Part shown: in pieces, positions 24,915 to 35,278 of the stretch
Position numbering within the stretch: position 1 is the stretch's first letter
How the letters are laid out: every line of letters starts with the position of its first letter
NCBI GenBank assembly: GCA_026125895.1
Contig: JAHCKG010000012.1
Location: 57,081 to 121,080, forward strand
Direction: 5' to 3'
DNA length: 64,000 nt
Origin: Pseudolabrys sp.
GTDB taxonomy: Bacteria; Pseudomonadota; Alphaproteobacteria; Rhizobiales; Xanthobacteraceae
Notes under the pieces: model-generated
The model's database searches: none
The model's input: only the letters and a program-made list of their open reading frames with translations
What the model was told of the DNA's origin: nothing
Translations under genes and position numbers: made by a program

Positions 24915-27698
24915 TTACTGGGTCAGTTCCGGCTGCTTGGCGGCGATCTGCTGCGGCGCCACCGATTGCGTGACCTTGGCGAGGCGGGCGCGGCGCGCCA
25001 GCGTCACAACGGCCGTGCGGTAGCCCTCCAGCACCACGAAGTCGTTGATCCGCGAGCGCTCCCACAGCGCGATGATGACGGCCGCCGCGAAGGGCAGGGC
25101 CTGCACCATCAGCACGAAGGCGAAGATGTAGATCTCGCGCACTTCCTTGTTGTTGGTCTCGATCAGCGTGATCGCGCCGATCAGCAGCAGCGCCGCCATG
25201 ATCGACTCCCAGAAGGCGTGGAAATCGGTCTTGCGCCGGGCGCCGCCCTTGTCGGTACGCACGAAGGGCAGGTGATCCTTGATCAGGCCCATCGCCACGG
25301 CGCGGGCCACCGTCCACTGCACCGACATCGCGGCGACCGCGGCCACCGCCATTTCGATACGCGAGGTCTTCACGCGCAGGCGATACAGCGCCACGAAGTG
25401 GATCAGCGACACCAGGAAACTCGCGACGATCGGCACGGTGAGGATGCGATCCGGCACCGAGATGTCGAGGAAGGCGATGACCGGCACCCAGAGGATATTG
25501 AGCACGGCGACGACGACGCCGACACTTTCCGCGCCAAGCCAGTTCAGCCAGCCGAGGGCAAATTCGCGCTTCTGGTCGCCGTTAAGGCGGCTCGCGCCTG
25601 GCATGAAGCGGCGCCAGTGCTTCTTGACGATCTGGAAGCCGCCATAGGCCCAGCGGTCGCGCTGCTTCTTGAACGCGTCGTAGGTGTCGGGCAGCAGGCC
25701 GTAGCCGTAGCGCTTGTTGGTGTAATGCGCCTGCCAGCCGTGCTCGAGCATGCAGAGGCCGAGATCGGTGTCCTCGCAGATCGTGTCGCTCGACCAGCCG
25801 CCGCATTCCTCGATGGCCTTGCGGCGCATCAGCACCATGGTGCCGTGGGTGACGATGGCGTTGTGCTCGTTCCGCTGCACCATGCCGATATCGAAGAAGC
25901 CGGCATATTCGGCGTTCATCGCGGTGTGCAGCGGGCTGCGGGCGCCGTCGCGGTGATCCTGCGGCGCCTGCACCATGCCGACGGTCGGGTCGTTGAACAG
26001 CGGCACCAGATCGCGCAGCCAGTCCGGCGTCACGACATAGTCGGCGTCGATGATGCCGATGACCTCGGCGTCGTCGGCGGTATGCAGGGCGGCAAGCCGC
26101 AGCGCGCCGGCCTTGAAGCCTTGCAGGTTGTTGGCCAATACGAACTTGAAGCGTTCTCCGAGCACCTTGCAGTGCTCCTCGATCGGCATCCACATCGCCG
26201 GATCGGGCGTGTTGTTGACGACGACGATGCATTCGACGTTCGGGTAGTCGAGCGCGGCCACCGCATCGAGCGTCTGCTTCAGCATCTCCGGCGGCTCGCG
26301 ATAGGCCGGAATGTGGATCGACACCTTCGGCAGCGGCAGACCGCCAGCCGACATGTCGGGGGCGAGCGGCGGCGCCACGGGCACCAGGCGCGACGGCTTG
26401 CGGCCGAAGGCGATGGCGGCGATTTCCTCGATGCGCGCCAGCGCAATGACGATCAGCGGGATCAGCAGCACGGTGCCGAGGCCGAGCGCGAACGCTGCGC
26501 CGGGCACGAAGTAGTGGCCATACCAGTAGCCGAACAACGCGGCCGCCCAGGCGCCGACCGCGTTGGCAGCGGCGGCGAGCACGGTGGCCTGCCAGAACGA
26601 GGCGCCGGCAACCGTCAGGATCGGCAGTGACAAGAGGACGCTGATGAGCAAAGCGATGGCGCCGAGCTTCCAGTAATCCGGATTGGTGATCGGACCGGTC
26701 CAGGCGAACTTGGGCTGGCGATCGGCATTGAAGATGCCCCAGTACGGACCGACGCCGCCTTCGAAAATCTTCCAGGGCTGGTCGATGGCTTCGACGATGT
26801 TGTAGTCGATGCCGTAGGCCTGGGCGCGGGTGACGAAGTCGCGCAGGATCACCGCCTGCTCGATGCGGCCCGGATAAGCGTTATGGAAGTTATAGCCGGC
26901 GCTCGGCCAGCCGAACTCGGCGATGACCACGCGCTTGCCCGGATAGGCGCGGCGCAGCTTGTCGTAGATGATGATAGCCTGATCGACGACCTGCTTGTCG
27001 GAGAAGCCTTCCCAGTAGGGCAGGATGTGCGCGGCGATGTAATCGACCGACGACACCAGCTCGGGATGGTCGAGCCAGACGCTGTAGATTTCGCCGGTGG
27101 TCACCGGCACGTTCACCTGGCGCTTGACCTGCCGGATCATCTTGATGAGCCGGGCGACGCCGATGTCCTCGCGGACCTTGGCGTCCTGCTGCTTGGTCTT
27201 GGCGCCCTTGAGGCGTTCGGCTTCCTCGGCGCTGAGCGTGTCGCCGGCCTTCGGCTCGAGTTCGCCGCGATAGATTGTTTCGTTGCCGACGAAGATGCCG
27301 TTGACGTTGCTGTGGCGCTTGGCGAGATCGACGACCGAACGCATTTCGCGTTCGTTGCGCTTCTGATCCTTGTCGATCCAGGCGCCGATCGTGACGCGCA
27401 TGCCGAACTCGGACGCGATGCCGGGCACCAGCTCGACGCCTGCGGTCGATGAGTACGTGCGCAGCGACTTCGCCACCGGCGACAGCAGCGTCAAGTCGTG
27501 ACGGATCTGCGCCGCTTCGGCTTTGCCGCCGTCGTCGGGATTAACGTTGCCCTGGAAGGGTGCGTAGGAAACGCTGGCCAATTGGCCTTCGAAATTCGGA
27601 GCGGCCACATTCTCACGGCCGAGCAGCCACAAGCCGGCATGCACGCACGCCACGAGGGCGACGACAGCAGCGACGGTGCGCATAGACTTTACAACCAA
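24915..27698 (-). CDS. ndvB: Beta-1,3-glucan synthase with GH17 domain fused to GT2 glycosyltransferase
   Basis: A 927-residue membrane protein. Residues 1-25 form a membrane anchor. Residues 38-335 are a GH17-type domain with SYAPFQG, Glu140 (GNETIYR) and Glu261 (EFGWPS) at the two catalytic positions. Helices at about 345-420 lead to a GT2 domain with DADYVV (551-556), CEDTDLG (641-647) and QRDRW (679-683), the D,D,D,QxxRW set of processive synthases; more helices follow. This order is that of Pseudomonas NdvB, which makes cyclic beta-1,3-glucan. The GH17 part may cyclise or transfer the product. It lies near a second GH17 protein (28722). Confidence 0.88.
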   Translation of the reverse strand: MVVKSMRTVAAVVALVACVHAGLWLLGRENVAAPNFEGQLASVSYAPFQGNVNPDDGGKAEAAQIRHDLTLLSPVAKSLRTYSSTAGVELVPGIASEFGMRVTIGAWIDKDQKRNEREMRSVVDLAKRHSNVNGIFVGNETIYRGELEPKAGDTLSAEEAERLKGAKTKQQDAKVREDIGVARLIKMIRQVKRQVNVPVTTGEIYSVWLDHPELVSSVDYIAAHILPYWEGFSDKQVVDQAIIIYDKLRRAYPGKRVVIAEFGWPSAGYNFHNAYPGRIEQAVILRDFVTRAQAYGIDYNIVEAIDQPWKIFEGGVGPYWGIFNADRQPKFAWTGPITNPDYWKLGAIALLISVLLSLPILTVAGASFWQATVLAAAANAVGAWAAALFGYWYGHYFVPGAAFALGLGTVLLIPLIVIALARIEEIAAIAFGRKPSRLVPVAPPLAPDMSAGGLPLPKVSIHIPAYREPPEMLKQTLDAVAALDYPNVECIVVVNNTPDPAMWMPIEEHCKVLGERFKFVLANNLQGFKAGALRLAALHTADDAEVIGIIDADYVVTPDWLRDLVPLFNDPTVGMVQAPQDHRDGARSPLHTAMNAEYAGFFDIGMVQRNEHNAIVTHGTMVLMRRKAIEECGGWSSDTICEDTDLGLCMLEHGWQAHYTNKRYGYGLLPDTYDAFKKQRDRWAYGGFQIVKKHWRRFMPGASRLNGDQKREFALGWLNWLGAESVGVVVAVLNILWVPVIAFLDISVPDRILTVPIVASFLVSLIHFVALYRLRVKTSRIEMAVAAVAAMSVQWTVARAVAMGLIKDHLPFVRTDKGGARRKTDFHAFWESIMAALLLIGAITLIETNNKEVREIYIFAFVLMVQALPFAAAVIIALWERSRINDFVVLEGYRTAVVTLARRARLAKVTQSVAPQQIAAKQPELTQ

Positions 27699-27889
27699 GT
27701 GGGGCTGGATGACCGGCCGACGAACTCGTCCCCTAAGTTCGGCCGGGGCCTTTCATGCTGTACTGCAGCATAGCGTAGCTTCAGGCGCGTTTTCAAGTAG
27801 ATACTGGTCATGGCAAATCCAAGACGTACAGATGGCGCGCGTATGTTCGACGCTGGGATTTATTATTTTTAACCCCATCGCCAACGCGG

Positions 27890-28393
27890 TCAGCGCGCAG
27901 TCGTTCCGTCAGAGCTTTGCGCATTTGGCTCCGCCGAGGCAGCCGCCGGCGTCGGCGGTAGTCCCGGATTGAGCCAGCAGGCATGGACCCGGCCGTTGAG
28001 CGTTTCCGGGGCCTTCGGATCGATATTTCCCTGTCGGACGATGCAGCGGAAGGTCGCCTGGATGTGGGCGCTCGGGCAGCCGAAGCGATCGTACAGGTCG
28101 AGGTGGCGGAATGCGGTGTCGAGGTCGTCGCGCCAGAGCAGGCTGACCACCCGGCGGCCGAGCCAGACGCATTCGGGATTCCCGGCGGCGCCGGTCAGGA
28201 CGCGGCTTGCTTCGGCGATTTCGTCGATCTTCTTCTGGCCTTCCTTGGTGGCCGCGGCGTCCGCAGGGGCCGTGGCGGCCGGCTTCTGCGGCTCCGCCGG
28301 CTTCGCGCCGCCGCTTTGGGCCAGCGCGGCGGTCGTGGACGCGCACATCGAGACCACGCAGAGCATGGCAGCAAGCAGACGCAGCGAAGGCAT
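27890..28393 (-). CDS. Small secreted protein of the beta-glucan locus
   Basis: A 167-residue protein with a signal peptide ending AALAQ, then an Ala/Pro/Lys-rich linker and a globular part with four cysteines: GNPECVWLG, RFGCPSAH, TFRCIVRQG and HACWLNPG. These probably form disulfides in the periplasm. It stands between ndvB and the divergent GH17 gene. Similar small proteins accompany beta-(1,3),(1,6)-glucan genes in Bradyrhizobium; I cannot assign a role beyond that context. Confidence 0.72.
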   Translation of the reverse strand: MPSLRLLAAMLCVVSMCASTTAALAQSGGAKPAEPQKPAATAPADAAATKEGQKKIDEIAEASRVLTGAAGNPECVWLGRRVVSLLWRDDLDTAFRHLDLYDRFGCPSAHIQATFRCIVRQGNIDPKAPETLNGRVHACWLNPGLPPTPAAASAEPNAQSSDGTTAR

Positions 28394-28721
28394 GGACGGT
28401 TAGTTCCCGACGTTATTGTTGACGCGCTAAACCCTGGCCAGCTTCCTGTGAAGGCGGATTGAGACGCTTATGCGGCGTCTTAGCTGAACCCGTGCTGAAT
28501 AGCCGAAGCCCATTGGGCCCCCCGGCCCAGCGTTCCTCATCCCCCAGGCGCAATGTCCGATGCCCGACGGGCGTCCAGATTTGCGCGGGCGAAACTTGGC
28601 CTCAGAGGAGGACATTTGTCCAGTGCTTCCGCGGCTTGCCGTCGCGGGGCGGCTTGGCAGGCTTCCGCGACCGGCTATAAGCCGTTAACGCCGCCTGCTG
28701 CCGGCCCGGACGGACTTCTCC
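28394..28721. other. 328-base divergent intergenic region
   Basis: The gap lies between the divergent small secreted protein and the GH17 membrane protein and must hold both promoters. A small inverted repeat AGACGC (28462-28467) with GCGTCT (28475-28480) is visible. A strong ribosome-binding-like AGAGGAGG at 28604-28611 has no convincing gene after it. No promoter is clear enough to annotate. Confidence 0.5.
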
Positions 28722-30317
28722 ATGCGCCTTGCTCTGACCTGTATTGCCGTAACGCTGGCCGCGATCGCCGCGGTCTGGGTCTGGCTCGGCACGCCGATCC
28801 CGATGCCGAATGCGCCGCTGAAGCCGGGCGAGAAGCTCTGGTGCCTGTCCTATGCCCCCTTCCAAGGCAGCCAGACACCGCACGACCCCAACATCGTCAT
28901 CCCGGCGGCCCAGATCGAGGCCGATATCGCGCAGCTGTCGCAGATGACCGGCTGCGTCCGGGTCTATGCGACCGATCAGGGTCTCGACCAGGTGGTCCCG
29001 ATCGCCAAGCGCTACGGCATGCAGGTGCTGCAGGGAGCCTGGGTATCGAACGACCCGGTCAAGACCCGGATCCAGGTTGACGGCGCGCTCGCCCTGGCCG
29101 AGCGCTACCCGGAGACGGTGCGGGCGATCATCGTCGGCAACGAGGCCTTGCTCAGGGGCGACATCTCCGCGCCCGATCTGGCGGCGCTGATCCGGGACGT
29201 CAAAGCCCGAGCCAAGGTGCCGGTTACCTACGCCGACGTCTGGGAGTTCTGGCTGCGCAGCCCTGAAGTGGCTTCCGCCGTCGATTTCGTCACCATCCAT
29301 ATCCTGCCGTATTGGGAGGATTTCCCGATCCCGGCCAGCCAGGCGGCGGCGCATGTCGATGCCATCCGCAAGCGGGTCGCCGCGACCTTCGCCCCGAAGG
29401 ACGTGATCATCGGCGAGGTCGGCTGGCCCAGTCAGGGCCGCATGCGCGAAGGCGCGCTGCCGTCTCCGGCCAATCAGGCCGAGGTGATCCAGGACGTGCT
29501 GGCGCTTGCGGCCCGCGAGAATTACCGGGTCAATGTCATCGAGGCTTACGACGCCACCTGGAAGCGCGCCCAGGAAGGGGTGGTTGGCGGCTACTGGGGT
29601 CTGTTCGATGCCCAGCATCGGCAGATGAAGTTCGTTTGGGGCGCACCGGTGTCCAACCATCCCGATTGGCAGTGGCAGGCCGGCGCCGGCATCATCTTCG
29701 CGCTGCTGGTGTTCGGCGTCGCCTTCTGGGCGGCGCGGCCCGAGACACCGTCCTGGCTGTGGCCGGTGGTGTCATTGAATGCGCTGGCCGGCGGCCTGAC
29801 CGTCGGCATGACGATCGCCAGCGTCCCGGTCGAAAGCATCGGCGCCGGCGGGTGGGTGCGGCTGCTGGGTCTGGCGGCGGTCGCCGTGTGTTCGCCGCTG
29901 GCACTGAGCGCGGCAATGATGCGCGGCGTCGCCGTCCCGCCGCTGTCGCGCGTGCTCGGCCCGGCCGACGAACGAACCCGCGACCCCGTCGCCCTGGCGG
30001 TCGGCCTCGTCGCCATCGCGACCTTGCTGCTCGCCATCGTGACGGCGCTCGGGCTGGTGTTCGACCCGCGCTACCGCGATTTTCCGTTCGCGCCGCTGAC
30101 GGCGGCAATCGCGCCGTTCTTCGTCCACAGCATCTTCACGCCGCGACCGATGGGTGAGCGCGGCGTCGCGGAGATCGGCGGCGCGCTGATCCTGGCGGCC
30201 TCGGCGGTCTATATCGGCTTCAACGAGAGCGTCGCGAACTGGCAGTCGCTGTGGCTGTGCAGCTTATTTGCCGTGTTCGTGCTCAGTCTTTCTCGGGTTC
30301 GCGGCGCGCAAAGCTGA
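28722..30317 (+). CDS. ndvC: GH17-domain membrane protein, NdvC-like beta-glucan synthesis protein
   Basis: A 531-residue protein with an N-terminal membrane anchor, a GH17-type domain (about 35-310) and about six C-terminal helices (310-530). SYAPFQG, Glu141 (VGNEALLR) and Glu232 (GEVGWPS) match the GH17 domain of the ndvB product, so the two domains are clear relatives. It has no glycosyltransferase domain. Bradyrhizobium NdvC is needed for the 1,6-linkages of the periplasmic glucan, and a transglycosylase role fits. The 3' end overlaps a convergent gene by 35 bases. Confidence 0.8.
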   Translation: MRLALTCIAVTLAAIAAVWVWLGTPIPMPNAPLKPGEKLWCLSYAPFQGSQTPHDPNIVIPAAQIEADIAQLSQMTGCVRVYATDQGLDQVVPIAKRYGMQVLQGAWVSNDPVKTRIQVDGALALAERYPETVRAIIVGNEALLRGDISAPDLAALIRDVKARAKVPVTYADVWEFWLRSPEVASAVDFVTIHILPYWEDFPIPASQAAAHVDAIRKRVAATFAPKDVIIGEVGWPSQGRMREGALPSPANQAEVIQDVLALAARENYRVNVIEAYDATWKRAQEGVVGGYWGLFDAQHRQMKFVWGAPVSNHPDWQWQAGAGIIFALLVFGVAFWAARPETPSWLWPVVSLNALAGGLTVGMTIASVPVESIGAGGWVRLLGLAAVAVCSPLALSAAMMRGVAVPPLSRVLGPADERTRDPVALAVGLVAIATLLLAIVTALGLVFDPRYRDFPFAPLTAAIAPFFVHSIFTPRPMGERGVAEIGGALILAASAVYIGFNESVANWQSLWLCSLFAVFVLSLSRVRGAQS

Positions 30318-30672
30318 GCAGCAACAGCCCGATCGCCAGCGCCGACAGCATGACGTTGTAGAGCACGACGCCGAGGCAGGCGACCGCGAGGCCGAGCGCG
30401 AAGACGACGAGCGTCGGCCGCATCAGGTTGACCAGGGCGATGACGACGGCGGCCCAGCCGATGATGGCGCGGTCGAACAGCGCGGCCCAGACCTTGCGCT
30501 GTAGGCACATCCAGGTGTCGAGCCCGGCATTGCAGGCCAGCCCGACACCCGATTGCTCGATGCCGAGATATCGGACGTAGAGCGCATATCCCAGCGCGCC
30601 AAACCCCACGATCAGCAGGAGGTTGGTCTGCCGCGGCGTCGGCAGGAAGAGGCGGTTCGATCTGGGTTCCAT
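30283..30672 (-). CDS. Small four-helix membrane protein
   Basis: A 129-residue protein with four predicted membrane helices and short polar ends. Two cysteines (GLACNAGLDTWMC) flank a likely periplasmic loop. I recognise no named family. Its last 35 bases overlap the 3' end of the convergent GH17 gene, which would make antisense contact between the two messages. It probably belongs to the same envelope locus, but this is inferred from position only. Confidence 0.68.
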   Translation of the reverse strand: MEPRSNRLFLPTPRQTNLLLIVGFGALGYALYVRYLGIEQSGVGLACNAGLDTWMCLQRKVWAALFDRAIIGWAAVVIALVNLMRPTLVVFALGLAVACLGVVLYNVMLSALAIGLLLLSFARREPEKD

Positions 30673-30738
30673 CAGGCGGTCCAGGAGGCGATCTTTGCGC
30701 GGCGGACTATGCCGCCGCGGCGCCGGCCGCGCAAATCG

Positions 30739-31734
30739 CTATTGCTGGGCGAATTTATCGCCGGTGAAGGTGGTCGTGCGACATGCGACCTTCGAGGCGT
30801 GCAGCCGGCTGCACAGTTCGGCCGCGGCGGCGCCGTTCGGCAGCGGCCCGACGATGAGCCGGTAGGGCACGATGCCCGGCCGATTGTCGTGGCGCACCAG
30901 CGGGCTCATGCCTTCAATCAGCGGACCGAAATTCGCCTTCACCGCCGCCCAGCGGGCATTGAGGATCTCCATGCTGCGCGCGCCGCCGATCTCGACGGCT
31001 ATCTGCTGCTTGCGCGCGGCGTCCGGCGTGGCCTCGCTGGCCTGTGGCGCCAGAGCGGCGACGCGGGCCGGCGGCATTGGTACTGCGGCGGTCGGAGCGG
31101 GCGTATCGGCGGCGGATTCCTTTGCCGCGTCGGGTTTGACGTCAGGCTTGACGTCCGGCCTGGCCTCCGGCTTGGCGGCTGGTTTGGCCTCGACCTTGGC
31201 TTCAACCTTGGCCTCCGCCTTTGGCTCGGGCTTCGGTTCGATTTTGGCTTCGGGCTTGGGCGCCGCCGGCTGCGCCTCGCTCGGCGTGGCGGTCGGCGGC
31301 GGTGACAGCACCGGCGCCGCGGTGCGCGGCTCCTGTACCGGCCTGGCGCTGGGCCCGGTCGCGGCGACGATCGCCAAATCGCGTTTGATCGTGCCGGTGA
31401 TGTCGGTGAAGTTCTGCTCCAGCGAGGCAAGGCGCTGATTGAGCCGGTCGCGGTCCGCGGTCAATTCGCGGATGCGGGCTTCCAGCCGGCGATTTTCCTC
31501 GACGCGCTGGGCCTCGACCTTCTTGAGCAGGTCGTCATTGGCCGCCAGCTGCTCCGGCGCCGGTTTGGGCTGCGACAGCGCCGTCACGAGCCGGCCGGCG
31601 CCGATATCGGTCTGGGTGATCAGGATGGCGGCAGCGACGGCGACGGTCGCGGCGCCACCCCACATGCTGACACGCCACATCACGCTGTTATCACGCAACG
31701 GACCGAGTTCCGGCGGATCAAACTCGTCGGCCAT
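30739..31734 (-). CDS. SPOR-like membrane-anchored protein
   Basis: A 331-residue protein with a cytoplasmic N-terminus (MADEFDPPELGPLRDNSVMW), one membrane segment near 28-46, a coiled coil near 60-115, a long Lys/Pro/Ala/Glu linker (about 140-225, with repeats of the type KPEAK and KVEAK) and a C-terminal globular part (about 240-325). That part, with EIGGARSMEILNARWAAVKANFGPLIEG and YRLIVGPLPNGAAAAELCSRL, resembles a SPOR domain. SPOR domains bind denuded peptidoglycan at division sites. The domain call is moderate. Confidence 0.75.
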   Translation of the reverse strand: MADEFDPPELGPLRDNSVMWRVSMWGGAATVAVAAAILITQTDIGAGRLVTALSQPKPAPEQLAANDDLLKKVEAQRVEENRRLEARIRELTADRDRLNQRLASLEQNFTDITGTIKRDLAIVAATGPSARPVQEPRTAAPVLSPPPTATPSEAQPAAPKPEAKIEPKPEPKAEAKVEAKVEAKPAAKPEARPDVKPDVKPDAAKESAADTPAPTAAVPMPPARVAALAPQASEATPDAARKQQIAVEIGGARSMEILNARWAAVKANFGPLIEGMSPLVRHDNRPGIVPYRLIVGPLPNGAAAAELCSRLHASKVACRTTTFTGDKFAQQ

Positions 31735-31879
31735 GGCACCCTCAAAAGCGGCGAATCAGGTCATTGAAAACATTAGCAGAATCCGGCATTGCTGGCTGCG
31801 TCCGAACAGCGGGCCCGCCGCCCGATCTTTGCTGATGTTTCGCTTGCTCTGTTCCCGCTAACGCATTGAGTTCAAACGC

Positions 31880-33250
31880 ATGACGCCGCCGAAGGCTGCC
31901 GACCGCTCCTGTCTCGCCATCGTGCTCGCCGCCGGCGAAGGCACGCGCATGCGCTCCAGCTTGCCGAAGGTTCTGCATCAGGTCGGCCACAAGACGCTGG
32001 TGGCGCATGTGCTGGCCGCGGCCGCGCAGGCAGGGGGCGCCCAGATCGCCGTCGTCGTCGGACCAGGCCGCGATGACGTAGCCAAGGAGGCGAAGCGCGT
32101 GGCGCCGCAGGCGGGCGTCTTCGAGCAGCGCGAGCGCCTCGGCACCGCGCATGCCGTGCTCGCAGCGCGTGAGGCCATAGAGGCCGGCGCCGACGACATC
32201 CTGGTCATGTTCGCCGATACGCCGCTGGTGCGGGCAGAGACCTTGCTGCGGCTGCGCGCGGCCATCGCCGGCGGCGCGGCGGTGACGGCGCTCGGTTTCC
32301 GGCCGAAGGACCCGGCCGGCTATGGCCGCCTGGTGATGAAGGGGGACGAACTGATCGCCATCCGCGAGGACAAGGACGCCAGCGACGAGGAGCGCAAGAT
32401 CACGCTCTGCAATGGCGGGCTGATGGCGCTCGCCGGCGGCACGGCGCTGAAAATTCTGGAGCGCATCGGTAATGGCAATGCCAAGGGCGAATATTATCTC
32501 ACCGACGCAGTGGCCATCGCCCGCGACCTGGGCCTGAAAGCCACCGTGATCGAAACCGACGAGGACGACGTGCGCGGCATCAACAACAAGGCGCAACTGG
32601 CCGAAGCCGAGGCGGTGCTGCAGCAGCGGCTGCGCGCCAAGGCGATGGAAGCGGGCGTCACCATGGTCGCCCCCGAGACGGTGTTCCTCTCGAGCGATAC
32701 GACGTTCGGCAAGGACGTCACCATCGAGCCGAACGTCGTGTTCGGCCCCGGCGTCACCGTCGAGGACGGCGCGGTGATCCGCTCCTTCTCGCATCTCGAA
32801 GGCGCGGTGGTCGGCAAGGGGGCGCGCGTCGGCCCGTTCGCACGACTGCGGCCCGGCGCCAAGCTCGGCGTCGACGTCCACATCGGTAACTTCGTCGAGG
32901 TCAAAGCCGCTACCATCGAAGACGGCGCCAAGGCCAATCACCTGGCCTATATCGGCGACGCCCGTGTCGGGGCGAAAGCCAATGTCGGCGCCGGCACCAT
33001 CACCTGCAATTACGACGGCACCAACAAATTCCACACCGACATCGGCGCCGGCGCCTTCATCGGCACCAATTCGTCGCTGGTGGCACCGGTCAAGATCGGC
33101 GACGGCGCCTATATCGGCTCGGGCTCGGTGATCACCGACGACGTGCCGGCGGATGCGCTGGCCATCGGCCGCGGCCGGCAGGTTAACAAGGAAGGCGGCG
33201 CCGCGCGTTTGCGCGAAATAAACGCAAAGAAGAAGAAAGACCGGGGCTGA
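31880..33250 (+). CDS. glmU: Bifunctional GlcNAc-1-P uridyltransferase / glucosamine-1-P acetyltransferase
   Basis: GlmU makes UDP-GlcNAc, the precursor of peptidoglycan and lipid A. The N-terminal pyrophosphorylase signature [12 protein letters not shown] is at 19-30. The C-terminal half is a left-handed beta-helix of hexapeptide repeats ([24 protein letters not shown] and following) with the acetyltransferase His region in [14 protein letters not shown] and TCNYDG. Length 456 is identical to that of E. coli. glmS follows in the same direction after about 120 bases, giving a UDP-GlcNAc supply pair. Confidence 0.98.
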   Translation: MTPPKAADRSCLAIVLAAGEGTRMRSSLPKVLHQVGHKTLVAHVLAAAAQAGGAQIAVVVGPGRDDVAKEAKRVAPQAGVFEQRERLGTAHAVLAAREAIEAGADDILVMFADTPLVRAETLLRLRAAIAGGAAVTALGFRPKDPAGYGRLVMKGDELIAIREDKDASDEERKITLCNGGLMALAGGTALKILERIGNGNAKGEYYLTDAVAIARDLGLKATVIETDEDDVRGINNKAQLAEAEAVLQQRLRAKAMEAGVTMVAPETVFLSSDTTFGKDVTIEPNVVFGPGVTVEDGAVIRSFSHLEGAVVGKGARVGPFARLRPGAKLGVDVHIGNFVEVKAATIEDGAKANHLAYIGDARVGAKANVGAGTITCNYDGTNKFHTDIGAGAFIGTNSSLVAPVKIGDGAYIGSGSVITDDVPADALAIGRGRQVNKEGGAARLREINAKKKKDRG

Positions 33251-33373
33251 TTAATCATTTCCTCGGGCCGGCCCGGTATCCTGCCTGATACACGGCGAAA
33301 CAGGTTTTGATTTCGCCGCCGCCTTGGCGGCCGTTACAGCATTCATTCATCACTCGGGGGCGGTCTCAAGCCA

Positions 33374-35200
33374 ATGTGCGGAATCATCGGAATTCTCGGG
33401 TCCGAACCGGTCGCCGACCATCTGGTCGATGCGCTGAAGCGGCTCGAATATCGCGGCTATGACTCGGCCGGCATCGCCACGCTCGACCACGGCCACATGG
33501 GCCGGCGCCGCGCCGAGGGCAAGCTGAAGGGCCTGGAAAACAAGCTGCGCGAGGAACCGTTGCCCGGCAATGTCGGCATCGGCCATACGCGCTGGGCAAC
33601 GCACGGCAAGCCGACTGAAAGCAACGCGCATCCGCATGCGACCGACAAGGTCGCCGTGGTGCACAACGGCATCATCGAAAACTTCCGCGAATTGCGCGAG
33701 CGGCTCGTTGCCGGTGGCCACAAATTCGCCAGCGAAACCGACACCGAGGTCGTGGCGCATCTGGTCACCGATTACATGCAGAAGGGCAAGTCGCCGGTCG
33801 ATGCCGTGGCCGCGACGCTGAAAGAGCTGCGCGGGGCTTTCGCGCTCGGCTTCCTGTTCGCCGGCGAGGACGATCTCCTGATCGGCGCGCGCAAGGGCTC
33901 GCCGCTCGCGGTCGGCTACGGCAAGGGCGAGATGTTTCTCGGCTCCGACGCCATCGCGCTGTCGCCGTTCACCGACACGATCAGCTATCTCGAGGACGGC
34001 GACTGGGTGGTGCTGACGCGCAAGGGCGCGACGGTGCGCGACGCGCAGGACCACGAAGTCAAGCGCATGGTCATCAAGTCGGCAGTCAATGCCCAGCTCG
34101 TGGACAAGGGCAACCACAAGCACTTCATGGCCAAGGAGATCCACGAACAGCCGGAAGTGGTCGGTCATACTCTGGCGCATTACATCGACATGGTCGGCGA
34201 GCGCGTGCGGCTGCCGGGCAAGCTACCCTTCGAGTGGACCAAGTTGAAGCGGCTGTCGATCTCGGCCTGCGGCACCGCTTATTACGCCGGTCTCGTCGCC
34301 AAATACTGGTTCGAGCGTTTCGCCAAGCTGCCGGTGGAGATCGATATCGCGTCGGAATTCCGCTATCGCGGCGCGCCGCTGGAGGAGGGCGACCTCGCCA
34401 TCTTCATCTCGCAATCGGGCGAGACCGCCGACACCCTGGCGACGTTGCGTTACGCCAAGGAGCACAAGCAGCACATCCTGTCCGTCGTCAACGTGCCGAC
34501 ATCGACAATCGCGCGCGAGAGCGACGTGGTGATGCCGACGCTCGCCGGCCCCGAGATCGGCGTCGCCTCGACCAAGGCCTTCACTTGCCAGCTCAGCGTG
34601 CTCGCCTGTCTGGCGCTCGCCGCCGGCCGCGCCCGCGGCCATCTGTCGGAGGACGACGAGAAGAAGCTGGTGCAGGCGCTGGTCGCCGTGCCGCGTCTGA
34701 TGTCGCAGGCGCTCAAGCTGGAGCCGCAGATCGAGAAGCTGTCGCACGATCTGGCCAAGGTGCACGACGTGCTTTATCTCGGCCGCGGCACCTCGTTCCC
34801 AATCGCGCTCGAGGGCGCGCTCAAGCTCAAGGAAATCTCCTACATTCACGCCGAAGGCTATGCCGCCGGCGAACTCAAGCACGGACCGATCGCGCTGATC
34901 GACGAGACCATGCCGGTCATCGTCATCGCACCGCACGACCGGGTGTTCGAGAAGACGGTGTCGAACATGCAGGAAGTCGCGGCGCGAGGCGGCAAGATCA
35001 TTCTCATCACCGATCCGAAAGGCGCGACCGAAGCGACCATCGAGTCGCTCGAGACTCTGACCCTGCCGGAGATGGCCTCGACGGTGACGCCGCTGGTCTA
35101 TTCGATCCCGGTGCAGCTCATGGCCTACCACACCGCTGCGGCGATCGGCACCGACGTCGACCAGCCGCGCAACCTCGCGAAATCCGTCACGGTGGAGTAG
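33374..35200 (+). CDS. glmS: Glutamine-fructose-6-phosphate aminotransferase (isomerising)
   Basis: GlmS makes glucosamine-6-phosphate from fructose-6-phosphate and glutamine. The nucleophile Cys2 begins the mature protein (MCGIIGILG), and the glutaminase domain fills residues 1-240 with GHTRWATHGKP and HNGIIEN. Two SIS sugar-isomerase domains follow (ISACGTAYYAG and SQSGETADTLATL; LGRGTSFPIALEGALKLKEISY), ending in the conserved LAKSVTVE. Length is 608. No glmS riboswitch-type ribozyme is seen upstream, as expected for this group. Confidence 0.98.
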   Translation: MCGIIGILGSEPVADHLVDALKRLEYRGYDSAGIATLDHGHMGRRRAEGKLKGLENKLREEPLPGNVGIGHTRWATHGKPTESNAHPHATDKVAVVHNGIIENFRELRERLVAGGHKFASETDTEVVAHLVTDYMQKGKSPVDAVAATLKELRGAFALGFLFAGEDDLLIGARKGSPLAVGYGKGEMFLGSDAIALSPFTDTISYLEDGDWVVLTRKGATVRDAQDHEVKRMVIKSAVNAQLVDKGNHKHFMAKEIHEQPEVVGHTLAHYIDMVGERVRLPGKLPFEWTKLKRLSISACGTAYYAGLVAKYWFERFAKLPVEIDIASEFRYRGAPLEEGDLAIFISQSGETADTLATLRYAKEHKQHILSVVNVPTSTIARESDVVMPTLAGPEIGVASTKAFTCQLSVLACLALAAGRARGHLSEDDEKKLVQALVAVPRLMSQALKLEPQIEKLSHDLAKVHDVLYLGRGTSFPIALEGALKLKEISYIHAEGYAAGELKHGPIALIDETMPVIVIAPHDRVFEKTVSNMQEVAARGGKIILITDPKGATEATIESLETLTLPEMASTVTPLVYSIPVQLMAYHTAAAIGTDVDQPRNLAKSVTVE

Positions 35201-35278
35201 GATGCCGTTTCGCGCCGGCGGCGATGGTGCCGCGGCCGGGCGGGGGCGCTGAGCCGGGGTAAGGACGGAATTCGAGGA

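Noticed and set aside
28553-29080. A 175-codon ORF in the divergent glucan-locus gap
   Set aside because: It extends far into the NdvC-like gene in another frame and has shadow-type composition.
33250-33373. A glmS riboswitch-ribozyme before glmS
   Set aside because: The region is too short and lacks the conserved core; this regulator is found mainly in Gram-positive bacteria.
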